NCBI GenBank assembly: GCA_051954695.1
Contig: JBQCHL010000022.1
Span: 36,390-100,389, forward strand
DNA from: Terrimonas_A sp051954695
GTDB lineage: Bacteria > Bacteroidota > Bacteroidia > Chitinophagales > Chitinophagaceae
Direction of reading: 5' to 3'
Length of the DNA: 64,000 nucleotides
In this document: piece after piece, positions 8,548 to 18,072 of the stretch
How the letters are laid out: every line of letters begins with the position of its first letter
How positions within the stretch are numbered: position 1 is the first letter of the stretch
The notes under the pieces: generated by a model
The model's database searches: none
Told to the model about the DNA's origin: nothing
What the model saw: only the letters and a program-made list of their open reading frames with translations
Position numbers and translations under genes: made by a program

Positions 8548-11310
8548 CTACACAACCACATTCACCATCTTCCCCTTCACGAATATGATCTTCTTCGGAG
8601 CCTTTCCTTCCAGCCATTTCTGCACCACTTCATTTTCCAGCGCCAGCTTTTCTACTTCGGCAGGCGTGGCTTCAAGGGAAATATTTATGGTGGTGCGGAG
8701 CTTACCATTTACAGACACAGGATATTCCTTGCTGGTCTCCTTCACATATTTCTCTTCAAAAACGGGGTAGGCCGCATTCAGCACGCTGCCCTCATTGCCC
8801 AGTTGCTGCCAAAGCTCTTCAGCGATATGGGGGGCATACGGTGTCAGCAATATCAGCAGGGATTGCAGTATCTCTTTTTTATGGCAGTCCAGGTCATTCA
8901 GCTCATTCACAGCGATCATAAAACCACTCACACCGGTGTTAAAGCTGAAGCGGTCAGTGGCTTCTTCTATCTGACGAATGGATTTGTGCAGCACTTTCAG
9001 TTCGGCATCGGTTGCTTTTTCATCTGTCCACACTTTACCTTTTATTTCATCATAAAAAAGCCGCCATAATTTTTTCAGGAAGCGATGAACGCCTTCAATG
9101 CCTTTGGTGTCCCAGGGTTTACTCATTTCAACAGGACCGAGGAACATTTCATACATGCGGAATGTATCAGCACCGTATTTATTAACCAGGTCGTCAGGAT
9201 TAACAGTATTATACAGACGTTTACTCATTTTTTCAGTAAGCGTACCACAGATATATTTACCGTTTTCCAGAACGAACTCAGCGTCTCCGTATTCTTCACG
9301 CCACTTTTTAAATGCTTCTATATCCAGTTCCAAACCATCAACAATATTGACATCTACATGAATTTCATCAGCCTCATACTGATCCTTCAATCCTGCTGAT
9401 ACAAATTTGTTTGTACCTCTTATACGATACACAAACCGGCTGCTCCCCTGTATCATTCCCTGGTTGATCAGTCTCCTGAATGGTTCATCATGACTGATAT
9501 AACCAAGATCATACAAGGCTTTCGTCCACATGCGGCTGTACAGCAAGTGCCCTACAGCATGTTCGGTGCCACCGATATAAACATCCACCTGTCCCCAATA
9601 ATCAGAAGCCTTGCGATCACAAAATGCTTCTTTATTATGCGGGTCCATATAGCGCAGGAAATACCAACTGCTGCCGGCATAACCGGGCATAGTGTTCGTT
9701 TCAAGATGCTGTGATGTCCAGGCAGGAATATTGGCCAGTGGACCTTCCCCTTCGGGACCTGGTTTGTAGGAATCAACATGCGGCAGTTGTAACGGCAGTT
9801 CTTTCTCATCCAAAGGATAAGCGATCCCATCAATCCATTTAATGGGAAATGGCTCGCCCCAATAACGCTGCCGGCTAAAAGCAGCATCCCGCATTTTATA
9901 ATTTGTTTTCCTTACGCCAATGCCTCTTTTCTCCACTTCCCCGATCACAGCTTCTATGGCATCCCGCATCACCATTCCATTCAGGAAACCTGAGTTTTGC
10001 AGAATGGCATCTTTAGTAGGGTTAGCCTCATCACCTTTAAAGTAAGAACCGATGATATTGGTGATGGGTATATTAAAATGCTGGGCGAATTTAAAATCAC
10101 GTTCATCACCGCAAGGCACAGCCATGATAGCACCTGTACCATATCCTGCCAGCACATACTCAGATATCCAGACAGGGATCTGGCGTCCATCAAAAGGATT
10201 TTCTGCAAAAGCCCCGGTAAATACGCCGCTGATCTTCTTCTCAGCCATACGCTCACGTTCACTCCTGCTTTTTACATACGTAATGTATTCTTCCACTGCC
10301 TTTGCCTGCTCCTCTGTTGTGATCTGATCAACCAGCTCATGTTCAGGAGCAATTACCATAAAGTCCACTCCAAAGATCGTATCAGGCCGGGTCGTATAAA
10401 CCTTCAGCTTGTTCCCGACTCCCGACTCCTGGCTTGTGACCCCGAACTCAACCTCCGCTCCACTTGATTTGCCGATCCAGTTGGTTTGCATTTCCTTCAT
10501 CGCTTCGCTGAAGTCAACGCTTTCCAGTCCTTCCAGCAAGCGGTCAGCATACTCCGTAATACGGAGATACCATTGCCTTAATTTCTTTTTTACTACAGGG
10601 TAACCGCCACGTTCGCTCACACCATTCACTACTTCGTCGTTGGCGAGCACAGTGCCTAATGCTTCGCACCAGTTCACCTCGCCATATCCGCAATAGGAAA
10701 GGCGATAGTTCATCAACACATCCATTTTCCGGGCAGTGTCGAAATTTTCCCATTCGTCGGCAGTAAACTTCAACGCAGGATCGCCGGGGCATGGATGGTT
10801 TTTGTTGCCTTCTTTCTCAAAAGCTGCAGTGAGTACGGATATCCTCTCTGCCCGGCGAGTTTGCCGGTTATAGAAAGAATCGAACAATTGCAGGAAGATC
10901 CATTGTGTCCACTTATAGTAATGGGGTTCGCTGGTGTTCACTTCACGGCTCCAGTCGTAGCAAAAGCCGATATTGTTCAATTGCGATTTGAAAGTAGCGA
11001 TATTGTTCCGGGTGGTTACAGCGGGGTGCTGACCTGTGTCGAGGGCATACTGTTCTGCAGGCAATCCAAAGCTGTCGAACCCCATCGGATGAAGCACATT
11101 GAATCCTTTCAGCCTTTTGTAGCGGCTATAGATATCGGAAGCGATATAGCCTAAGGGATGACCCACATGAAGGCCTGCTCCGCTTGGGTAAGGGAACATG
11201 TCCAGTACATAGTACTTGGGCTTATTGCTTTCATTCGAGACCCGGTATGCCTCCGTTTCTTTCCAATGCTGCTGCCATTTTTTTTCGATAGCCCTGAAAT
11301 TGTATTCCAT
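8548..11310 (-). CDS. leuS: Leucyl-tRNA synthetase
   Basis: A 920-residue class I aminoacyl-tRNA synthetase charging tRNA-Leu. The HIGH motif is HVGH at residues 48-51 (GAGLHVGHPLGY). The KMSKS loop is KMSKR at 694-698. Between them lie the CP1 editing domain (TTRPDTIFGVDF) and the Bacteroidota-type insertions (RRAERISVLTAAFEKEG near 180). The anticodon-binding and C-terminal domains follow, ending in PKKIIFVKGKMVNVVV. The frame is open 27 codons upstream, but MEYNFRAIEKKWQ at 11310 matches the family N-terminus. The gene is divergent from ftsX and 80 bp upstream of the S41 protease. Confidence 0.98.
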   Translation of the reverse strand: MEYNFRAIEKKWQQHWKETEAYRVSNESNKPKYYVLDMFPYPSGAGLHVGHPLGYIASDIYSRYKRLKGFNVLHPMGFDSFGLPAEQYALDTGQHPAVTTRNNIATFKSQLNNIGFCYDWSREVNTSEPHYYKWTQWIFLQLFDSFYNRQTRRAERISVLTAAFEKEGNKNHPCPGDPALKFTADEWENFDTARKMDVLMNYRLSYCGYGEVNWCEALGTVLANDEVVNGVSERGGYPVVKKKLRQWYLRITEYADRLLEGLESVDFSEAMKEMQTNWIGKSSGAEVEFGVTSQESGVGNKLKVYTTRPDTIFGVDFMVIAPEHELVDQITTEEQAKAVEEYITYVKSRSERERMAEKKISGVFTGAFAENPFDGRQIPVWISEYVLAGYGTGAIMAVPCGDERDFKFAQHFNIPITNIIGSYFKGDEANPTKDAILQNSGFLNGMVMRDAIEAVIGEVEKRGIGVRKTNYKMRDAAFSRQRYWGEPFPIKWIDGIAYPLDEKELPLQLPHVDSYKPGPEGEGPLANIPAWTSQHLETNTMPGYAGSSWYFLRYMDPHNKEAFCDRKASDYWGQVDVYIGGTEHAVGHLLYSRMWTKALYDLGYISHDEPFRRLINQGMIQGSSRFVYRIRGTNKFVSAGLKDQYEADEIHVDVNIVDGLELDIEAFKKWREEYGDAEFVLENGKYICGTLTEKMSKRLYNTVNPDDLVNKYGADTFRMYEMFLGPVEMSKPWDTKGIEGVHRFLKKLWRLFYDEIKGKVWTDEKATDAELKVLHKSIRQIEEATDRFSFNTGVSGFMIAVNELNDLDCHKKEILQSLLILLTPYAPHIAEELWQQLGNEGSVLNAAYPVFEEKYVKETSKEYPVSVNGKLRTTINISLEATPAEVEKLALENEVVQKWLEGKAPKKIIFVKGKMVNVVV

Positions 11311-11415
11311 CCTGTTTTGTTGGTTAATTTGATTGCCCGATAGTTTTAACAAATATCTTTTATTCCCTATGGCAATATAGGCTCCCTGCAACCGTTTAAA
11401 AGGGCAGCAAAAATA

Positions 11416-11446
11416 CTGATTATAGGTCTTAAATTGGCTATTTTTG
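11416..11446 (+). promoter_or_regulatory. Predicted ftsX promoter (Bacteroidota type)
   Basis: The -7 element TATTTTTG at 11439-11446 matches TAnnTTTG exactly. CTG at 11416-11418 sits 20 bp upstream at the -33 position (consensus TTG). The expected transcription start near 11453 supports the ATG at 11515 for ftsX, not an upstream start at 11434. Confidence 0.55.
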
Positions 11447-11514
11447 CAATACCTGCTTCGTTTCAGGGCTTCTCCTGGAAGTTGGTTAACCCATTCATTT
11501 CAAAATTCTATGCT

Positions 11515-12387
11515 ATGGCCAAATCCGGCAAAGCTTCTATCAAGAGAGGCAAACCCTCGTATTTTATGTCCATCCTGGGCGTTACACTGGTTTTATTCCT
11601 TCTCGGCATCATCGGCTGGTTAGTGATCAATGCCAATAAGCTCGGCAATTACTTTAAGGAAAGCGTGGAGCTGCGGGCTGAACTCAGAGGTGATCTCAAC
11701 CCGTCTGACAGCACTGCCCTCATGCAATATATATCTGCCAAACCATATGTAAAGTCCATCGAGTTTATCACCAAGGAGCAGGCAAAAAAGATCTACCTGG
11801 GTGATGGCAACGAAAACTGGGACAAAGTGCTTGATGCAAACCCCTTGCCCAACAGCATAAATTTCAAGGTGAAAAAGGAGTATATGAACACAGACTCCCT
11901 CAACCTTATCCAGGCCGACCTGCAGCAGCAGACCTATATCGCCGAAGTGGCTTATCCGCAGGCCCTGGTCGATAACCTGAATAAAAACGTAAAACGGATC
12001 AGTATTATCCTTCTGGCAGTGGCCATTATCCTGGCACTGGTGGTGATCATCCTGATCGACAATACTATCCGCCTCGCCATGTTCAGCAACCGCTTCCTTA
12101 TCAAAACCATGCAGATGGTGGGAGCTACACGCTGGTTCATTGCCAAACCCATGAATATCAGGGCTATTATCAATGGAGCCATCAGTGGGATCATCGCTAT
12201 CGCCGCCGTTATTCTTGTGATCGTAGTGGCTGAGCGGATCCTGCCGGAAATGAGAGCCATTCATGATAATACCACCCTGGCCCTGCTGTTTATCGGCCTG
12301 ATCATACTGGGTATTTTTATTACCCTTTTCAGCACCCATCGCAGCGTGTTGAAATACCTGAAAATGAAGCTGGATGATCTTTACTGA
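11515..12387 (+). CDS. ftsX: Cell division protein FtsX
   Basis: A 290-residue inner-membrane protein, the ABC-type permease-like partner of FtsE that relays divisome state to peptidoglycan hydrolases. It has a first membrane helix (about 18-42), a periplasmic FtsX extracellular domain (about 45-165, with the FITKEQAKK segment), and then three more helices near 170-195, 218-245 and 255-280. The motif MVGATRWFIAKPM is typical of FtsX just before its third helix. It heads the ftsX-DUF3098-uppP cluster that is common in Bacteroidota. ftsE is not in the window. The ATG at 11515 (MAKSGKASIKRGKPSYF) is chosen because a promoter lies just upstream. Confidence 0.95.
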   Translation: MAKSGKASIKRGKPSYFMSILGVTLVLFLLGIIGWLVINANKLGNYFKESVELRAELRGDLNPSDSTALMQYISAKPYVKSIEFITKEQAKKIYLGDGNENWDKVLDANPLPNSINFKVKKEYMNTDSLNLIQADLQQQTYIAEVAYPQALVDNLNKNVKRISIILLAVAIILALVVIILIDNTIRLAMFSNRFLIKTMQMVGATRWFIAKPMNIRAIINGAISGIIAIAAVILVIVVAERILPEMRAIHDNTTLALLFIGLIILGIFITLFSTHRSVLKYLKMKLDDLY

Positions 12388-12452
12388 GCCCTGGCCCAGC
12401 CGGCAGCTCAATAAAGACTTTTTCCTATATTGCAGACTCAAATTGAATAAAA

Positions 12453-12713
12453 ATGGCTGAAAATAAAACGGTTTCTTCTTCCTATTTCGGTGTGTTCTCA
12501 AGAGAGAATTATATCTGGATGGTGATCGGCCTGGCAGTAATTACGATCGGCATGTTCCTGATGTCAGGTGGAAGAAGCGATGATCCGAAAGTATTTGACC
12601 CAAATCAAGTATATAGTAAAATGCGTATTACCATCGCGCCGATACTTATCCTGGCCGGCCTGGTGATCCAGATCTATGCCATCTTTAAAAGACCAAAAGC
12701 GAAACAGGATTAA
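12453..12713 (+). CDS. DUF3098 family small membrane protein
   Basis: An 86-residue protein with two membrane helices (about 22-40 and 58-78) separated by a short loop containing GGRSDDPKVFDPNQVYS. This matches the DUF3098 family, found almost only in Bacteroidota between ftsX and uppP, as here (65 bp after ftsX, 76 bp before uppP). No function is established. Its fixed position between a divisome gene and the undecaprenyl phosphate recycling gene suggests a role in envelope assembly, which is inference. Confidence 0.88.
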   Translation: MAENKTVSSSYFGVFSRENYIWMVIGLAVITIGMFLMSGGRSDDPKVFDPNQVYSKMRITIAPILILAGLVIQIYAIFKRPKAKQD

Positions 12714-12789
12714 ACAAGATCGATAAACCGATAAATTTTTGAGGTGATGCAGAAGATGTATCACCTTCTTTTTATTTCAACCTCTCCTT

Positions 12790-13587
12790 ATGAGCATCAT
12801 TGACGCAATCATCATTGCCATCGTGGAAGGCCTCACAGAATTCCTGCCTATTTCCTCCACTGCCCACATGAAGTTTACAAACCCTTTGCTGGGTGTTTCC
12901 CCCAGCCCGTTTGGTGATATGTTTGAAGTGGTGATACAACTGGCCGCGATCCTTGCCGTGATCGTACTTTACTGGAAAAAGTTTTTTGATTTCAAACGCA
13001 TCAATTTTTATATCAAACTCATTATCGCAGTTGTTCCTGCACTTGTTTTCGGTTACTTATTAAAGAAACATATCGATGCAGCGCTGGGCAATCTTGTATT
13101 TATTGCCTGGGTAATGATCATCGGCGGGGTAATATTATTATTTGTTGACCGCTGGTTCAATAAACCACAGATCTTCTCAGAAGAAAATATCAGCCCGAAA
13201 ACTTCTTTTATCATTGGTTGTTTCCAGGTGCTGTCAATCGTTTTTCCTGGCCTTAGCCGCAGTGCTGCTACCATCATTGGTGGCATGAGCCAGAAGCTGA
13301 GCCGTAGTGCTGCTGCGGAATTTTCTTTTTTCCTCGCAGTGCCCACCATGCTGGCCGCTTCTGTAAAAAGTTTCTGGGACACTTACCAGGAGCATCCTGA
13401 AGTGATAGCAAAAGACAATATGACAACCCTGCTGATCGGAAGCCTGGTAGCATTTGTAGTGGCTTTGCTGGCCATTAAGTTCTTTATCGGTTTTCTGAAA
13501 AAATATGGGTTCAGGGTCTGGGGTATTTACAGGATCATCGTGGGAGCGATCATGTTGCTGCTGCTTTGGAAAGGTGTTATTGCCTGA
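12790..13587 (+). CDS. uppP: Undecaprenyl-diphosphatase UppP/BacA
   Basis: A 265-residue polytopic membrane enzyme that removes a phosphate from undecaprenyl diphosphate, regenerating the lipid carrier for peptidoglycan and other envelope polymers. Both signature motifs are present: EGLTEFLPISSTAHM (residues about 13-27) and PGLSRSAATIIGG (about 153-165). About eight hydrophobic segments can be seen. One small deviation is STAHM in place of the common STGHL. The truB gene that often follows in this cluster is absent; a palindromic repeat and an MFS gene come next. Confidence 0.97.
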   Translation: MSIIDAIIIAIVEGLTEFLPISSTAHMKFTNPLLGVSPSPFGDMFEVVIQLAAILAVIVLYWKKFFDFKRINFYIKLIIAVVPALVFGYLLKKHIDAALGNLVFIAWVMIIGGVILLFVDRWFNKPQIFSEENISPKTSFIIGCFQVLSIVFPGLSRSAATIIGGMSQKLSRSAAAEFSFFLAVPTMLAASVKSFWDTYQEHPEVIAKDNMTTLLIGSLVAFVVALLAIKFFIGFLKKYGFRVWGIYRIIVGAIMLLLLWKGVIA

Positions 13588-13600
13588 GCCGGAGAGTGAT

Positions 13601-13705
13601 ATTTTCCCACGAAGGCCACAAAGAATTATGATAGGGCGTCTTTCGTTTTTAAAACTTAATAGACAAAATATTTCTTTGTGGTCTTCGTCGTCTTGGTGGG
13701 AAAAT
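13601..13705. repeat. Palindromic intergenic element, CCCACnAAG family, copy 1
   Basis: The left arm (13601-13627) begins ATTTTCCCACGAAGGCC. The right arm (13667-13705), read in reverse, begins ATTTTCCCACCAAGACG and contains one extra ACGAAG word. Both end in CACAAAGAA. The arms enclose about 40 bp. The same end sequence and CACAAAGA words recur at 32684-32779 and 58249-58362, so this is a dispersed repeat family. Confidence 0.8.
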
Positions 13706-13771
13706 ACCAAATCAATACCGGCCCGTACTCTACCCGGCTAAATACTTATTTTTACTCGTAAATAACTGCTT

Positions 13772-15064
13772 ATGCAAACTGCTTCAAAAAAAGTAGTGAA
13801 CGGATGGGCGATGTATGATTGGGCGAACTCGGTTTATAATCTGGTGATCACTACTTCCTTTTTCCCTATCTATTTCCTGGCAGTCACAGGTGGAGGCGGA
13901 GACCACCATATCAATTTTCTCGGGCGCAGTTTTGTAAATTCTTCTTTGTATGATTATGTACTGGCAGCCTCTTACCTGCTGGTAGCTCTTTTATATCCGA
14001 TCCTCACTTCCATTGCTGATACAAGAGGCAATAAGAAAAACTTCATGCGCTTCTTCTGTTATATGGGTGCATTGGGATGCAGCATGCTTTTCTTTTTTAA
14101 ACAGGACACCCTTGGCCTCGGTATTATTTCCTTCATGCTGGCAGCGATGGGTTGGGCAGGCAGTCTCGTATTTTACAATGCTTATCTTCCTGAGATTGCA
14201 GCCCCAGCAGACCAGGACAGGATCAGCGCCCGTGGATTCTCCTTTGGCTATATCGGCAGTGTGCTGATGCAGATGGTCGGCTTCGCATTGGTAACACTGA
14301 TGGATGCTGCCATGGGCACACGCATCACTTTTCTGCTGGTTGGTTTCTGGTGGTTTGGCTTTGCACAGATCACTTTTGCGCGACTGCCAAAAGCGGTTAT
14401 TCAAAAGCCACAAAGAGGGAATGTTTTCAAAGATGGTTTTGCAGAAATAAGAAAAGTGTATGGCCAGGTAAAGACATTGCCTGTACTGAAAAGATTTTTA
14501 CGTGGTTTCTTTTTTTACAGCATGGGTGTACAAACCGTTATGCTGGCCGCCACTTTGTTTGGCAGTAAAGTATTGAAACTACCTGATACCAAACTGATCA
14601 TTACTGTAGTAGCTATCCAATTGGTAGCGATACTGGGTGCCTGGGGCATGTCGAAGCTCTCTGCAAAATTTGGTAACCTCCGGGTGCTGATGGCTGTTGT
14701 CCTTTTCTGGATCGTAATCTGCGTAGCAGCTTATTTCACTGCTTCGCTGGCAGAGCAAGGCGTGAACACAGAATACTATTTTTATGTATTGGCTGTAGGT
14801 GTAGGGCTTGTCATGGGAGGTATTCAATCGCTTAGCCGCTCCACTTATTCAAAGCTGATGCCTGAAACGAAAGACACAGCTTCCTTCTTCAGTTATTATG
14901 ATGTAACAGAAAAGGTAGCTATTGTGATCGGCATATTCAGCTTCGGTTATATTGAAGAGATAACCGGTAATATGCAAAACTCCATTCTTTCCCTGGTCGT
15001 TTTCTTTACTATTGGATTTTTCTGGCTGTATTCAGCATTGTTGAAACAACGGCAAACTGCTTAG
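13772..15064 (+). CDS. MFS transporter, UMF1/Atg22-like
   Basis: A 430-residue transporter with about twelve membrane segments. The N-terminal signature KKVVNGWAMYDWANSVYNLVITTSFFPIYF is typical of the UMF1 (Atg22-related) branch of the major facilitator superfamily. A central charged loop (KAVIQKPQRGNVFKDGF) separates the two six-helix halves, and the second half carries GGIQSLSRSTYSKLMPE. Yeast Atg22 exports amino acids from the vacuole; bacterial substrates are not known. It is a single gene followed 40 bp later by a metallo-beta-lactamase-fold gene on the same strand, so the two may be cotranscribed. Confidence 0.9.
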   Translation: MQTASKKVVNGWAMYDWANSVYNLVITTSFFPIYFLAVTGGGGDHHINFLGRSFVNSSLYDYVLAASYLLVALLYPILTSIADTRGNKKNFMRFFCYMGALGCSMLFFFKQDTLGLGIISFMLAAMGWAGSLVFYNAYLPEIAAPADQDRISARGFSFGYIGSVLMQMVGFALVTLMDAAMGTRITFLLVGFWWFGFAQITFARLPKAVIQKPQRGNVFKDGFAEIRKVYGQVKTLPVLKRFLRGFFFYSMGVQTVMLAATLFGSKVLKLPDTKLIITVVAIQLVAILGAWGMSKLSAKFGNLRVLMAVVLFWIVICVAAYFTASLAEQGVNTEYYFYVLAVGVGLVMGGIQSLSRSTYSKLMPETKDTASFFSYYDVTEKVAIVIGIFSFGYIEEITGNMQNSILSLVVFFTIGFFWLYSALLKQRQTA

Positions 15065-15104
15065 CCGCTCTTCGCTGTCGCCCCGAATTACTTAATTTTA
15101 GCGT

Positions 15105-15986
15105 ATGAAACTTTACACTATCAATACTGGCTATTTCAAACTGGACGGTGGCGCTATGTTTGGCGTTGTTCCCAAAAGCATTTGGAACAAACTCAATCCG
15201 GCTGATGAAAACAATATGTGCAGTTGGGCCCTTCGTGCTTTGCTTATTGAAACCGATGGGCGATTGATACTGGTAGACACTGGTATGGGAGATAAACAGG
15301 ATGCAAAATTCTTCGGCTATTACTATTTACATGGAGACGATACACTTGATAAATCATTAGCCAAACACGGTTTTCATCGCGATGATATCACCGATGTATT
15401 CCTTACTCATCTTCATTTCGATCATTGCGGAGGAGCCATTAAAAGAGAAGGTGATAAACTGGTTCCGGCTTTTAAGAATGCAGTATTCTGGAGCAATGCA
15501 GTGCATTGGGAATGGGCCATTCAACCCAATGACCGGGAAAAAGCTTCATTCCTCAAAGAGAATATCCTGCCGATACAGGAAAGCGGCCAACTGCAGTTCA
15601 TTAATCCTTTTGAAGAAGGAGACACAGGCTGGTCTGCTTATCCTCCGGGTTTATTACAAAAAGATTTTATTCCTGATATCTCGGTCCGTTATGTAAACGG
15701 CCATACGGGTGCGATGATGCTGCCACAGATAAAATACAAGGGAAGAACCGTCGTGTTCATGGCTGACCTGCTGCCTTCAGCGGCCCATATTCCCATGCCC
15801 TATGTAATGGCATATGACACATCACCACTTATTACACTGGGAGAAAAAAGGAATTTCTATAATGATGCCGTTAACGAAGACTATGTCCTGTTCTTTGAAC
15901 ATGATCCCGTAAATGAGTGCTGCACACTGGAGCGTACTGAAAAGGGTGTGCGGGTAAAAGATTTCTTCCGGCTGGAAGAACTTTGA
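15105..15986 (+). CDS. Metallo-beta-lactamase fold hydrolase (quorum-quenching lactonase-like)
   Basis: A 293-residue cytoplasmic MBL-fold enzyme. The metal motif HLHFDH covers H102, H104, D106 and H107. The following GHTGAMMLPQ segment gives a further histidine, and a late D comes from FMADLLPS. The overall layout (LILVDTGMGD at the N-terminus, long loops before the third histidine) resembles the AHL-lactonase/AidC-like branch, but the substrate cannot be assigned. The stop at 15986 abuts the stop of the convergent DUF3108 gene with no gap. Another MBL-fold gene of a different subtype ends the window. Confidence 0.85.
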   Translation: MKLYTINTGYFKLDGGAMFGVVPKSIWNKLNPADENNMCSWALRALLIETDGRLILVDTGMGDKQDAKFFGYYYLHGDDTLDKSLAKHGFHRDDITDVFLTHLHFDHCGGAIKREGDKLVPAFKNAVFWSNAVHWEWAIQPNDREKASFLKENILPIQESGQLQFINPFEEGDTGWSAYPPGLLQKDFIPDISVRYVNGHTGAMMLPQIKYKGRTVVFMADLLPSAAHIPMPYVMAYDTSPLITLGEKRNFYNDAVNEDYVLFFEHDPVNECCTLERTEKGVRVKDFFRLEEL

Positions 15987-16808
15987 TCACCTTCTTTTGA
16001 TCGCTGAGGTCAAGGGATAGCGGAGGTTCTCATGCCCCATCATATCGATCTTTACTTTCCCTACAGCGATCGGGCTCTCGATACGTACTGGGATATGGTT
16101 GGCATCGTCTGTTACCCAAACTGTCATCTGCTCACCGCCTTCAAAGATGGTGCCTTTGATCAACAGGGGCTTGAACTTGATAGCATCAAACTTGCCGTAT
16201 TTGGTTTTAACGGTTTCCTTACCCAGGTAGCGGATATACATGTTATAGACTTCGTTGTCGAGAAACATGGAAAAGGCGATCTTATCGTTGGGCTGCAGTT
16301 GGTCAAAGTCAATGTTCCGCGCATAGAACACAGAGCTTACCACATCCTGCACGCAGGCCGGTACATTGAAAACGCCGTCATTAGTTACCGCTGTATTTGC
16401 TGTTTTATTGAAAGTAACGTTCTGGTATTTCTTATAGCCGCCTTCATTCACATTGCGCACAAATTTCAGGGCCTGTAAAGTGGCCGTATCAATATAGGTC
16501 TCGTATTTGTCCCTCACCTTGTAAAAAATATCATAAGAAGGATTGGTATGCCCTTCTCCCACGATATGATATACAGGCCTGTTGTTCAGGGTTTCCAGCG
16601 TATTAGTGAAAGTGGCAGTGCCTGCATCAACATAAATGCCCGCCACTGCATAATATACTTTAAAAGTGACTTTTTCACCGGCCTGGAAAGCCGTGTTTTT
16701 TATGCCACACGAATCATAATAAGTGTTAGCATACGGAGCTTTGGCTTTGGTCGTAAAAGCCATCAGGATGATCGCCGGCAGAAAAATCAGTTTGAGTATT
16801 CCTTTCAT
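15987..16808 (-). CDS. DUF3108 domain secreted protein
   Basis: A 273-residue exported protein. A signal peptide (MKGILKLIFLPAIILMAFTTKAKA) is followed by a beta-rich DUF3108 domain. Recognisable segments are AGEKVTFKVYYAVAGIYVDAG, RDKYETYIDTATLQALKFVRNVNEGGY and MTVWVTDDANHIPVRIESPI. Members are predicted periplasmic or outer-membrane-associated proteins of unknown function. The frame is open 13 codons further upstream, but the ATG at 16808 begins the signal peptide. It ends exactly where the convergent MBL gene ends. Confidence 0.88.
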   Translation of the reverse strand: MKGILKLIFLPAIILMAFTTKAKAPYANTYYDSCGIKNTAFQAGEKVTFKVYYAVAGIYVDAGTATFTNTLETLNNRPVYHIVGEGHTNPSYDIFYKVRDKYETYIDTATLQALKFVRNVNEGGYKKYQNVTFNKTANTAVTNDGVFNVPACVQDVVSSVFYARNIDFDQLQPNDKIAFSMFLDNEVYNMYIRYLGKETVKTKYGKFDAIKFKPLLIKGTIFEGGEQMTVWVTDDANHIPVRIESPIAVGKVKIDMMGHENLRYPLTSAIKRR

Positions 16809-16918
16809 CAATTTCTGTAGTTTAATTTTCCGGATAAGACGCTGCAAATTAATTACCGGGTTTGCAGGGATAAGGATAGTTCATCAATAACAAATCAAAA
16901 ACTTTTTACCCCTACCTA

Positions 16919-17926
16919 TTATCCGCTTTTATTCTTAAATATCTTTCTTATACTTAAAATTAGCAAACTGCCTGCTATCGCGGGAATGATCAGGTTGATA
17001 AACCAGATGCTTACCGCTGTCAGGCTTATGCCTAAATGGTTGCTGCTGAACATGCCCAGCAACTGCAGGCTTACTTTTCCCCTCAAGCCCAGGTCCGTTA
17101 TCAAAGCAATGGTAGGTATCACCGCCATTACAAGAAACGATAAACTCACTGCCCACCAACCCTGCCACCACGATACGTCCACATCGAATAAACGAAAAAG
17201 AAGATAATATTGTATTATAAAAACAATAAATCTTAGTGTTGATAAAGACAGTAATTGCAGGAGCAACGTTGCATTAAAATGCTCCAGCGACTCAAGCAGC
17301 CAGGCATAACGCCTGCTTCCCGGAAGCCTGTCCACCCATCGCACCAACCAGGCCAGCCTGAAATAAAATAGTGTTAAAATCATTACTGTGGCCAGCACTC
17401 CATAGATCATCATTTTCATCCAGAAAGCCGTGATCATCCCATTATCAAGGATGGGCTTTTGCAATACCAGCAGGGCAGCAAACCCCATTGCCAGTGTAAC
17501 GATCAACTGGCTGATGCTTCCTGCAATGGTCAGTGAGATCGCTTTCAACCGCTTTCCTTCTTCCATATATAAAACACGCCCCAGGTATTCACCTACCCGG
17601 TTGGGCGTCATCACAGAAAAAGAAACGCCTGATAACACAGCTTTCAGGGCCGTAGAAAAATCCACTTTTTGTATCCTTTGTACGGCCAGTTTCCATTTCA
17701 CTGTTTCGATTGACCAGTTCACCAGCATCAGCAGCATCACAGCCAGCAATAACCAGATACGGCTGCTATCGAACGAATCGCGGATATGCTGCCAGGATTG
17801 CTCCAACCCGGGCTGTTGACGGATCTGTTTAAAAATGGAATAGGAAAGCCATATAAACAACAGCGGCCCCAGGAAATAATTGATAAAATATTTGAACCGC
17901 CTGTTATGTTTGCTTTTTACCGGCAT
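16919..17926 (-). CDS. Flippase-like/lysylphosphatidylglycerol synthase TM-region membrane protein
   Basis: A 335-residue integral membrane protein with about eight helices. It matches the UPF0104/LPG_synthase_TM family (MTPNRVGEYLGRVLYMEEGKRLKAISLTI is the typical N-terminal block). Homologous modules in MprF translocate aminoacylated lipids, so lipid transport is plausible, but the catalytic synthase domain of MprF is absent. The preferred start is MPVKSKHNRRFK at 17926; an ATG at 17959 is also in frame. It is divergent from ruvC. The specific substrate is unknown. Confidence 0.82.
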   Translation of the reverse strand: MPVKSKHNRRFKYFINYFLGPLLFIWLSYSIFKQIRQQPGLEQSWQHIRDSFDSSRIWLLLAVMLLMLVNWSIETVKWKLAVQRIQKVDFSTALKAVLSGVSFSVMTPNRVGEYLGRVLYMEEGKRLKAISLTIAGSISQLIVTLAMGFAALLVLQKPILDNGMITAFWMKMMIYGVLATVMILTLFYFRLAWLVRWVDRLPGSRRYAWLLESLEHFNATLLLQLLSLSTLRFIVFIIQYYLLFRLFDVDVSWWQGWWAVSLSFLVMAVIPTIALITDLGLRGKVSLQLLGMFSSNHLGISLTAVSIWFINLIIPAIAGSLLILSIRKIFKNKSG

Positions 17927-17994
17927 AATCGGATGATGCAAAATCCTAGGAAAATTCAAAGCAATTTTCCTTTACTCAGAAGAAGTATGCTTTT

Positions 17995-18025
17995 TTGAAT
18001 TTTGCAGTTTTACTTTTTACTTTTG
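17995..18025 (+). promoter_or_regulatory. Predicted ruvC promoter (Bacteroidota type)
   Basis: TTG at 17995-17997, a 20-bp spacer, then TACTTTTG at 18018-18025 is a full match to TTG-N20-TAnnTTTG. Transcription should begin near 18032, downstream of the TTG at 17995. That TTG is therefore the -33 element rather than a start codon. Confidence 0.7.
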
Positions 18026-18072
18026 GGTTTGAACGGTCCGGTTTTTCTCTTCATGTAAAAATACAATGCGGT

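Noticed and set aside
8468..8617. 50-codon N-terminal extension of the S41 protease frame
   Set aside because: It overlaps leuS, and the signal peptide starts cleanly at 8467.
11620..12501. 293-codon frame antisense to ftsX
   Set aside because: It is a shadow frame rich in His/Asp and with no known domain; ftsX and DUF3098 explain the DNA.
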